Below are positions 13,501 to 25,500 of a stretch of DNA of 64,000 nucleotides, piece after piece (position 1 is the first letter of the stretch; each line of letters starts with the position of its first letter). Source of the stretch: Larimichthys crocea. Its lineage: Eukaryota > Chordata > Actinopteri > Sciaenidae. Both the position numbers and the translations under genes were made by a program. The stretch is taken from the NCBI RefSeq assembly GCF_000972845.2, contig NC_040025.1:16308126-16372125 (forward strand). The letters run 5' to 3'. The notes beneath the pieces were generated by a model. It saw nothing but the letters and a program-made list of their open reading frames with translations. It had not been told where the DNA came from and searched no databases.

Positions 13501-15078
13501 GGTCAGATACCTCACAGGTCACTGCTCCACAGCACAGCTGGCATTTAGACCACAGAATGAAGGAAGGAGGCAGATGAGGACACATAAACACAGTTTTGCA
13601 GGGACGCGTGCGCACACAGACACCTATCTACACACTTTAATGTACTTACGTACTCACATACACTCACGACAAACAGGAATACAGATTAAAAAACAAACAT
13701 TTTTTATTAGTTTATATATAATAATTTACAACATAATTCAGCCTTTATTTGAATCATCCATCTCTAAATCTCTTTTGCCTGACAGAAAATCGAAGATAAA
13801 GTAGTGGCATCTCTCTCCCTCTCTGGTGCCTGGGTTTGCTTTGTTTGATTAACATTTTCTCCTTTGGGTGGCGTTTTAGCTCAGGCTTAAACCTTGAACA
13901 CAGTCAGCAGTACTCCCAGAGTCTCAGTGCTACAGCATGCCACTTCTAGAGCAAGGTTCACAGACCATTTCCAGAGAGACTCAGAAAGGGAAAGAGGCTG
14001 AGGGTTAGGTGCAGGAGGAAAACTCTGACAAGCTCATGTTGAAGTGCTGTCACTGTGATTTGTTGGGAAAAAAAGCTGGAAGAAGGAATGTTGGTAAGTG
14101 TTTGTGTGAATGTGTGTGTGTGTGTGTGTGCTTCTAATTGTGGGTGGTATGTGCAGGTGTGCCTCCCTTCTGTGTAGTGCAGAGCTCCTGCTGCACTGCA
14201 TGGTGAGGTAACACAGAGGGAGGTACTGAATGGTACTAGTGTTGAATGCACACACACACAGGGTAACACACCTGTCTGTCTCCCTGGTGTGTGCCAGCAG
14301 GGCAGTTTAGTCTAATTGGACAAAAACAGCAGCTCTCTGCAGACCAGCAGGACACAGGAGAAGAGAACGAGACAGTTTCTCTGTGACTTCTGCTCCACGA
14401 TGGGGCCTCTGCCAAACCCCCCCGCCTTACACCGGCTTGTCCAGAATGCCAGTTTACCTTAATTGGCGCTCAGCTGAAAGATGAAGGGAAGAAGAAAGAG
14501 AGGGAGGAAGGAAGAGAGAGAGATGAAATAAGGGAGGAAAAAGCAAGGGAGAGGTAGGAAGGAAAATGAAATCTAAGTGAGCATATTTTGGCAGGATTTC
14601 AGCTGGCTGATGGGGTGAGGAGAGGCTAATGTCCATGTGGGGGGTGGGAGAGTGGGACTGCAACTGAGACTCTCCTTTAGCTATTAGTATGCATGCCTAT
14701 GTTATAGGCCTCCTGTAGTTAAAGTGCATGTACATGATACTGTACATTATGGATGGATGCAATATCTATTTCCCAAGAACATCACTACAAAACAACATTA
14801 GGAAAATGCGTGTATTCGCATAGTTAAGAGTACTCTGAACACGTCTCCTATATGTGACTGTCTCCTACACACAGTAGGAAAACTATGCAGTCTCCCTGTT
14901 TGGCTGGCTTGGCTCAGACAAAAACACACATCCATCTACTAGCGTGCTAATCTTCAGACAAGCCATTAAATCCACCCTGGTGTGAATGTACGTGCATACA
15001 TTTTATTCGTCCTCCTTCACTGCTGCTATCCAGATATCCACATCTGCACAAGCGTATATGTGCAGATGAATTATCTTT

Positions 15079-15114
<36 letters not shown>

Positions 15115-18050
15115 ATGTAAGATAGGAAGGAGTGAGGCAGCAGAGGAGAGAGATAAAAGGAGGGAGATGAATGGGTGTTAATGCATGCCTCACCTCACAT
15201 CCCCCTGCTCTCCCCTTCAAGCCAGGGGGAGGAACATTTTTTCCATATTTCTGTTAACATTCATGGCTTTGTACAAGTCTCCTGGGCCATTTTCAGTTGT
15301 TCAAAGGTTTCATTCCACACTGAGAGAGTGATACCGTAGGTGTTGAACATCAGGGCTGATACAGAGAAATCAGCATTCACTGTACCGACTACATTAGATT
15401 TGGCCATTTTATGTGTCATATTCCAAACAATTGTGACACTGTTATTTTAGAAAATATTGATAAATGAAAGAATAAAATTTACCATTGCCATGTGTTAGGA
15501 TCGCCATGCGGCGGCTGGATTTGCAAGGTAAAATAAATACTTATTGTTAACCCAATACACACAAATACAATAAAACATTTGCTACTCTGTTTGTGCCTCA
15601 TTCTTAAATATGTTAACTTATTGTGTTTTTTAATAACCAAAAGAAAATAGTGAAGACTACCTTCATTACACTATGTGAGTGAACAAACCAATTAACCTTA
15701 TGCAACAAGTAAAAATGCCCCCTACTGGGTACTTTGTAGAAACACACTCTAGAGTCATCAAATTTAAGAGAACATGAAAAGATTCCCTGTATTCTTTATG
15801 TCTCCTTAGTGTTCGTGTAGAGTAATAGCGCAGGCAGCATTTGCTCAATTTGTGATACTCTGCCCTCGGATTCTTGTCTTCATGTCTTCTTTTCATCTTG
15901 TTTCTTTTAAACCCTCTCTTCTGCTGTCAAATCCATTGTTTCTCAGTTCACTTTAAATTGTGCTCCTATTCTTCCACAGCATTTGGCAGCCATATCACCA
16001 TCAGACAAGTGGAGACATTCAGCAGCACTGTTCAATATTCCTCGGGTGAATTGCCCCTTCAATCACAGTCGCTTAAAGCATCCATTATAAGAAGAGAAAG
16101 GGAGAGACGGAGAGTTGCCGGGAGATAGGATTGTGATCTATCTGTATCAGTGCATCAGACTATAAATGTTGCATGTGGCAAACCAGTATATCTGAGATCA
16201 GTGTGAATCTGAGAACAGATGATACATCTGTCACTGAAGTGTCTCTATCGAGTGACAAACTTTCATCTCTTACGTGTAATAGCTGCTTTGGTTTGCCCTG
16301 TATGTTTGTGAGTGAGGGGAGAGAAACAGAAATAGTAAGAGAGTAATGGGTAATGCAGGCATGTTTCTGTCTCCTGTAGACAGCAGAAACATCCTGACAG
16401 CAGTCTGTAACTGTAGAGATGTGGATGCTGGAAAGACAGCCCTGTCAACCACTGAGGCACCTAACAATAAACCCCAGGGATGTGCTTGTGCTTGTGTGTT
16501 GGTTCAGTGCCAGCTGACACACTGCCTTCTTTTCTTCCGTCGATGCCCCTCAAAGATGAACCCGAGTGGGTGCTGTCATCCTGCTCTTCTTTCAATAATC
16601 AGGTGGTGATTTCCACAATTGTAGCGTGTGTGAAAGGAGCTTGACGTGATGAGTGAGATGAGATCACAGACTGAGTCATAAGCTCAGCTGCTTCAGGCCT
16701 AAGAAATGCTGTTTGTTGGTCTGAAAGTAATTGGATGTGTCTCAGAACATGCATTATTTCATGATAGCGTTATCACGACTTTTTTCTTTTACCTGCCTCG
16801 GTTACCTCTTATGTTGCTTAGCTTGAATAAGCCTGCTATACTCGCTGAAATGTCAATAGACTTTGATTTCATCCATAAGGAAGGTTGATGAGTTATAATT
16901 TAGCATTGACACATCTAAATATAGATGCTTTCCATGAATTGCTATGTTAGCACACAATCACATAAGATATGCACACTCATGTCTAGTACTGGACACGGAT
17001 GCTTATGTATGCACTGACTGATGATCTGAACACACATGCACACACTGATGCTACAGTAGACATCTGGATGAAGGCATTGAGGAGTAAAACGTTGTTGGAA
17101 ATGGTTTTATTTTACATTTGGATGATTTTTCTCTACTGATATTACTGACTAAGAGCAGGCTTGCTTTCTTGCAGTAAATATGAAGTATCTTGATTTTTCA
17201 GTGTGTATGCTGCTTGATTATCCCAAAACAGACATTACCGTGTTCTTATCTTATGCTTTTTTAAATTTATATTTGAAATGTACTATATCATGATATATAT
17301 TAATATCCCAATATAAAGTTGCATACTGTGTTTGAAAATTGTATCTGTATCACCTGTTCATCAGTCATTCAGATGACCAATATGAACTTCATCTATACAG
17401 TACAGTTTATTCTAGTGTATCTTAAAGAGCTGTTTGACTGCCCCACAATGTACTGCAATGAATTGTCAGACTAAATGACTAGTATTACACACACACACAC
17501 ACACACACCAAGAATGCCAACATGCCATCATTGTGAAATTTGAGACCGCCAGCTTGCTCCATGGAAACACAAAGAAAAAAAAAAAACGCTCACTAAGCTG
17601 GCCCCATGTTCATAAATGAACACAGAAGTCAATATTGGAGCTGTCCCAGTCAGGAAAGCCCACTGTGATCCATGAAGTGAACACACACTCTTTAACTGCC
17701 AGAAAGTGACACACACGCTTACAGACGGTGATGATGACACTGTTACTGGAAAATACATGACACCTTCAACCCGACATGGCCTCTTCTCTGTAAATAGCTT
17801 TATGTATCATTACAGTCCTGGGTGTTACTATTTCCAGGGTCAGCTCTCAGCGCGACATTTCATCTGGTTCTCGGAGGTGGATAGTTGAATAGACAGCAGA
17901 CGAGCGAGGAAACAGAAGGGAGCAGAGGGAAAAAACAGCTGAGAGGAGAGAAACAGAGAACAGGAAGAGAGAAAATTAGGGGAGTGGGAACCTTATCCTG
18001 GAATAGCCAGCAACTAGAGCTCCAGACTCCACCCTTCTCACCCCTCCCCT

Positions 18051-18105
<55 letters not shown>

Positions 18106-21100
18106 AAGCTGTCTCCTAGTGTGTCATTTGACCAGGCAGTTCACAGAGGCAGAGAGCTCAGCACCAAAAAGAAAACAGAGGAAAAACACAGAGACAGAGG
18201 GAAGAGAGCACGTTCAATATACCGATAGGCTTGCTGGAATGTTTCCTTGGCTGTTTATCACCAGCTGAGAAGAAAAAAACCTTGTGACTGTGGATTTCTT
18301 CTTGCCTGCTGCTGCTTTTGTGGACTCTTTTCCTCTCTTCTCTGGATGTGTGAGCTTTAAGTCTGTCGGCAGTTAACTGAAGAGGAAGGATCTATTGACA
18401 CCTTTTGGGGATTTACACTTTGAAGAGTAAACCTCTACTTGTTGTGAGAGGCAAGAGAGGAAGACTTGGGAGAGACAGAGAGAGAGACAGAGAGAGAGAG
18501 AGTGAGAGAGAGGGAGGTGGGAAAAAGAGAGTGCCGGGCCATGCCCACCTCTGCTCATGGTTCAACAGCATGAAAGGGGGCCACCATCACCATCGCCACC
18601 ACCGAGGCTGTGGCTGCCAACACTTGTTCCGTAAAGTCCTGGCCAAGTGTGGCTGCTGCTATGCCCGAGTCAGAGGTCAGTGTCACACACAAACACACAA
18701 CGTGTAGTAAATGTTGATTTTCATCGTGTCTAAGTTTCTTTGCCCTGAGGTTGGTGCTGTAACAGCTTGTAAGAGTCTTGTTGTTTTTGTGTGTGTGGAG
18801 TTGCTTGCCTGTGTGTGTGTTCTTGTTGATCATCCTGAAATTCCCCCCCGAAAGCAATAACTCCTCTCCTCTCATTTAATACCTCTGCATTCGCTTGCTC
18901 ATCTTCTCCTCCACATTTTCTTAGATGTCCACCCACCTCTCCCTTATCTCCCCTTCCATTCCTGTGAACGTATGCTAATGGTTTAAAGTGTAAGCCTCAA
19001 TCCTCTCTCCTGCTCTCTCCGCCTACAGCTAAAGCAACAGATGTGTGTCACATACACATCAGAGCGGGTGAAATAAAGTCCTTCTTATAGATGATGCACA
19101 GCGAGGAAGAGAAAAATCTTTCATTAAAATAGAGAAAGGAAGAGGGAGACGAAGACAGTGTGTGTGATTTGGAAAAGGTCCTCATCATGATAAGTGTGTG
19201 TCAGTTGGTTATGTGCAGCACGTGGATGGATGAAGCACACAGGGGGACTGAGCCACTCTGAAACATTCCTATACCCCAAACAGTGAGAGCTGAACAAAAC
19301 ATCAGTAATCCCCTCTCTCTCTCTCTCTTTCTCTCTGTCTCTCTCCCTCTAACTCTCCTGTTTGTTGTACAAAGTACAGCAGGAATAGCAGCGGTCCATT
19401 AGAACAGTGTGGTTGAGTAAAAGCAGCGGGTGGCACGATATGTAATAACAACAAGGCCGGTAAGCTCATGCAGTCATCCACAGGCAGAGTTATAGAGTTG
19501 AAGCATAACTCACTGTAACATTGAGCTGAGAGCAAGGAAAATCTTTTCTGTCACTGTCCGTGCACGCACGTGACCTCTGTCACTGTGGCATTGAGGCAAA
19601 GTTAGAATATCAGTGGTGTCTAATAGCACTATATGAGTTAACGCTGTGGGGCCATACTGTGTGTTTGTTCCCTTTTACAAGCCTACATCAAAGGGATAAA
19701 CAGTGGACCTGCCCGCTGAGGCTCTGTACATAGGGGGGCTCATGAAGTAGGCTTTCATATTACTGGCCAGCGTTGTTGGATACATACCTCAGATTCCTTC
19801 AGTTTAATCTCTTATGTAATAGATATTCTCCTTTTCCACAGCCCCCCACCCCACTGATCCTCTACCACGTTATCATAACAAATACACAAATGCTTAGATC
19901 ATGCATAAACATGTGCGATTTGACGAATGAAGCTATTAAAAGAAATATCAATCGAATAAATCAAACAGTCTTGGATTTATTGAAACAACCCTTGACATAT
20001 CAAGCAGCTGTTTTGGGCTCAACATGAAAAGATGAGATGTTTTACATTTTACAGTTAGAAGTAGCAGAAAAGCTTCTTATTTTACAGACTGAACAGGAGA
20101 AATGTGAGCACTCTACCTCCTCTGGGGAAGCCACATTATAAAACTACAGTAGTCTCTTAGAATAACTTAACTATTAATGTGAAACTGTGTGCTCTATAAA
20201 ACCTCATAGAGCATGTAAAGTACATTTCGCTGTTGCTATCACTGATTTGGTCCCACTAGTATTCTCACATACTGTCCTCTCCAATCATCTACTGTAAATC
20301 AGTTTCTATATTTAACAGGGAAAAGGGCATCTGCTGTGGTGGACTTTTTTTTTTACAATAGCATTTCCTCTTGATCGCTTTATTTCAAACTATGTCCCTT
20401 CTCTGACATTTTATCTGTTATATTTGACTGTTCAAACTCATTTTCTGTGCCTGGAACCTGTCCAATAGGAAAACACGCAACACTGGCACTCGGGACTCTG
20501 TTGTTTCTGTTGTGGTGTTTACAGGAAAAACACCTAACAATACAGGGTTGAGTTCACTTCTTGCCCTTCTTGCAATCCCAGGAAGAATACTCTTGCATAA
20601 CAAACAGGTCTTAAATGATGTTGATGTTTTTAATGAAACACCAGTAGCTGCTTTCTCTAAGCTGAGATAATCAGGGTCAAAATACAAAATAATAGCTTAA
20701 CTGAGCTGCTATATTTCTGACAAGCGACTCTGATATCACCGACAAACAAAGACTTTCCTCTTTATAGTCATTTCATCTCAGTGACAGGCTGTCTCCATCT
20801 ACACCATTCATTGATTCTAAAAAAGCCACTCAACTGACACAAGAGGAAATTATAGTGTACTGCATGATTCATTCCCTACTTAGGCGTAATAACACTTACT
20901 TGTATGCTGGGTGATGACACGTAGTGTAGTATGCCATTATGTCACACCATATGTGTGCCCGGTCTATGCCTCCATTCACACGCTAGCTCAGATCAGCACA
21001 CTCACACAAAGCAGTCAATCAAGGAATGAGTAAACTTGAAGTCATTTCAGCTGCAGACTAAAGAAATGCCCTAACGCCCAAGATGGTCATCAGTCCTGCT

Positions 21101-22482
21101 TCTTTTATGCGGAAAGGGAACTACTGCGTCAGAAAAACTCAATAGCTTCCTGCAGCCTTATACAGACTATCCTGCCACGCAATTTTTTTAATCAAAGTGT
21201 AATGAAACAGGAACACACACAGTGGACACCTTAGTGAAAGGATATGTGAATGTATGTAGGGGTGTTGTTTGTTGTTGCAACGTGTGTTGCAGGTTTATTG
21301 CAGGACTAACAAGTGCCAGAAGGCAAGAAAAATCCAATCAGAGAAAATACATGACAATATATAAATCAGTGTTCAGCGGGGGAGGGGAGAGGTGGGACTA
21401 TTGATCTGAGCAGTGCTGAACACGAGATGAGAAGAATCTCAGAGAGATTGGCAGGTGGAGAGATGGATATAATGAAAGAGAAAAGCATGTATCATTTTAG
21501 TCCTGATCTCAGCACTGCTCTGCTTGGCACATTAGCAGATTGGCTGCCAGAGGGGCCATTAGTGAGAGCTGCTTCCCAGCAAATATTATTGGCAAACCAT
21601 TAAAAAATAGATAGATATGCAATTGTTTGATATTGTCTACAGTCAATTAACTCTATAGACAAGAGGGAAGAAATACAACCTGTCGATTCGGTAAATCCAA
21701 TTTTGTAGGTGTGGTGTGTTTTGGTGAACGTTTTCATTGTGTAAGGTGGAGTAAAACACTCATAGGGTAAAGTCCCGTAAAGCATCGAATGAATGTGCGT
21801 ACGCTCATTTCTGCTGGAAAGGATTTACATAAAAAAATGTACAGGCTCCCAATCATGACACTGACAATGTTTTCGTTATACATACATGGTAATGTTAAAC
21901 ATGAATTATGTCACTGTATTCTAAGGCAACACAATCTCTTCTAAATGCTTCCTTTACTGCAGCACCGCCTCCCACACACCTAGTGGTATTTGGGATGCAC
22001 CCTGAAGTAAATCTGACACTCATAAATGCAGCCAGAAACAAAAGAAAGATAAGGGTACAGTGGAGGTAAGCTCACGCTGCTACAAGGCTAGATAGTCAGC
22101 CCATATTGAAATGAGTATAATTTGAATATATATCTTTGCTTCAGATTTCTTTCATTAAATTGGCTTTTCAGAATGCTTTTTGAAATGTTTTTAGCTCATG
22201 TTTAAATATGCACTGTACTTCTGTGTCTGAAATGAGGTTTAAAAAAGCCCATAACCTGAATGTGTTGAAGAAAATATATTTAAAATGTTATTTTAAGGAA
22301 AAATCAGACAATGTGCTTTTGAAACGTGTTTCAAAATGGTTTGACATTTGAAAGACATGCACAGTTTGTAGATATTTATAAACTGAACTGTAAATTTACT
22401 GTTTGTCAAAAAAAAATTTTCAACATATTAAGATTTCCTGGGGAATAATAATAATTGCAAAGAATTTTTTTTTTATTTTAGC

Positions 22483-22563
<81 letters not shown>

Positions 22564-25500
22564 AGGTATCTTCAGTAATTTGGTTGTTTTTCTTAACATG
22601 TCCCTGACCTGCTCTATTCCTCCACTGAGGCAGTAAGCAGCTTTAACTGTGTCTGGGGGGCAAAAAAACAAATTCTCCATCTGTGGCCCCCAAATCTCTT
22701 CCTCTACAACGATCCTCGTCTCTCTAATATTTCTAATATTGTCTTTCTTTCTCTCTTTATTTTTCTCTTCCTGTATGTTCCTCTGAAGATATAAAAAGGG
22801 CTACCTGCTGCCTTGTGCATGCGTTGTCCATCTATATGTGTTCGCCGTAAGTGTGCTTATTTGTGAAGGTCAACTCATGCATGCAATGACTTAGGACAAG
22901 GATCCCCCCAGCAATGATACACACACAAACTCATATGTACACACACAGACACACACACCTTTCACACCACATTTACATGGTTGCATGGCAGAGAGAACAG
23001 TAAGAAAAAGACGAACATTTTGAATTTAAAAAACATTAAATGGAACTATAACTGCCTCACATGCCGTTGCATGTGAATGTGCCTACAACATGGTCATATA
23101 ATGTATGGCCTGCATTTCCAACTCCATAAACAATGTTACATTACATTACATTACGTTACATTGCATGCAAGTTATGCTCAAAATAAAGAAACATCTACAA
23201 CACACAGCAATCAGTTAATACGTATCCAAATTAGTTATTATGTTTTATGTTGAGTTTGTGTTATATTGTGATGGTGATGAATGCTTAATTTTTGAAATTG
23301 ATTTCTGAAACTTTTTTTTTGTTGTTGAGTGGTGGTTGTATTCAATAAATAATTAACAAATTGTTTGATTATTTATCAATTTGCTTATATTTTTTTTTGA
23401 TCAATTGAACAATTGTTTGGTAAAAATAGAGGAAAATGTCCATCACAATTTCCTGAAGATCAACGTAATTGTATTGTTTTGCTTGATCAACAGTCTAAAA
23501 CTGAAAGCTACTGAGTTTAGCTTCACAAAAAGAAAAACACAAAAAAAAAGACAGACAAAAAAGCAGAAAAATATCAAATTAAAAATAGATTCAGTCATCA
23601 AAAATTGTTTGAATGCAAATCTAATTGTTTCAACTCTACATTTCATTACATTTCTTCTTCTTTTTTGTCCTTGTACTTTTCTGCTTGACAGCTTCAACAA
23701 ATGGCTCATTTGCTGCAGTTTCTAAGTAATTACAAATAAATCACTTGATCACTGTAGAAAAAATACTTTTCTTAGTCAGAGTGCGTGATGAGTTACAGTC
23801 CCCGGTTAGTAAGGTGGTATGGTTCAGCATCTTGCTCAAGGGCACTTTAGCAGTGTGGTTGTTTTCACACACAGCAGCTTGATCCCCAGGTTCCCCTTCG
23901 CTAACCTGCCTGACCCTGAGGCCCATGAATAATTTTGATAACAAGTCGAGTTTGCTTTTGACAGAAAGCAGCCTTGTTGGCAAACGTGAGGGAAAATTGC
24001 CGTGACAGAACCAGCGTGTCTTTTTATGTCTCAGCTGGAGAACTGTCTTTGTCATCAGCTTATAAGGCAGACTTCAGGCATTATGGAAAAAGCAACAAAA
24101 ATAGCTGAAATTGAAGGTATGCTGCTGGACTGCAGTGGCCCAACCTTGTGTTCGACAGTCTGAGATATTTTTAAACTTTGCACCCCAGCCCACCCTCCAC
24201 CTCGTCATCTCCTCTTGCCCTCCCACCCAGGCCCCCTGCCTCCTCTGTGCTGTGCAACTGATCTCCTCCATATTGTTTCTCTCTCGCACATGCAACGAAA
24301 AAGGGACAAATAGAAATGGAGTGAGAGAAAGGACGAGGTAGCAAACCAGTGGAAGAAATCATCTGAATTTTGGGCTCAATGTCGCATAATTTGCCGGCTT
24401 GGAATGTGAACACCAAGTGGAGCATTAAGATCATTCCTGGGGCATTCTCATTTTCTCTGTCCTCCTCCTCTTCCTCTCTCCCAACTCTCTCTCTCTCAGA
24501 CTGGTCGGCATACAGCCAGTCAGACGATTATTAATTATGTTTTCTCCCCCTTTTCACTATTTTCACCATCTCCCTATTTTCACAGTTCAATCTCCTTTTT
24601 GTTTTGCTCTACTAAACGGCCTTGCCCTGACATATTTCCAGGGCTCCCGTGCATACTCCTCTATCTCCCGCTCTCTTTTTCCTCTTCCTCAGGCCTCTGT
24701 TTGTAAATGTTCAGAGGAGAAGAATGAGGGAACAAATTATGAAACACAGGAGTGCATTCCATACCTTGTTTAGAAAGAATTCTCCTACAGCGCAGAGGGG
24801 GAGAGTAGCCACTTCCCCTTGCGTTTCTACCCCCACTTTCAGCCATATGGGTCTTTTTAGATTTGCAGTCTTTAGGGGTGTCTATGACATTTGTCCTTTC
24901 TTATGCTCTATAATACCCTTATCTCTACAGTGGAAAAAAAACTTATTCACGTTCTACCCAGAACATCTTTTCATCCAGAAGGATTAGAATATGGTTACTG
25001 TAAGTCTTAGCAACAGGTTGAGTCCAACAATTACTTCAGTGCCCCCACAGGCTGACAGAATAGAGAAGTACTCTGATTCTGGCTCCTCTCCCCTGCAGCT
25101 CACCCCTAGGGGATACTTGATAGAGGCCTCGCTGAGAAACTTTCCAAAACAGTGCACAAAGCAAAGCAAACAATGGAAAGTGACAATATTGAAGGCGATG
25201 TGGTGTTGAAGTCGGTTTCAGCTTTGACTACAATTCAGATGAGCTGCTGACTCTCTCTGTACTGACCATGAGAACAGCTGCCTGCTGTGTCTGGGAAAGG
25301 TTGCCTTGTTCTTAATCAGTTTCTTCAGTTCAGTGAGGGCTTAACAGCTTCTTAGTGGCATATGTCAAATGCAGCCCTAAACCCGGTTACACTACAAGTC
25401 TAAGATCAGCGTAGAGTATTGCTGTGGTGTTGACTTCTGACCTGAATTCTCCCTCTTGTTTCGTCTCTCTGTGACCAGAGGCTATAGTTCTACAAGTTCA

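Larger units (their letters stand above)
8843..18052 (+). other. Large intron of the distal arhgef25 transcript (upstream of the proximal promoter)
   Basis: No coding exon is supportable here. The stretch carries interspersed repeat remnants (about 10440-10615 and 12855-13195), TG/CA microsatellites (14111-14130, 15081-15113, 17487-17508) and AT-rich unique sequence. The open frames present are short and uncharacteristic. Confidence 0.6.

Noticed and set aside
22403..22636. Frame with a long His-Thr repeat
   Set aside because: It is the translation of a CA microsatellite.
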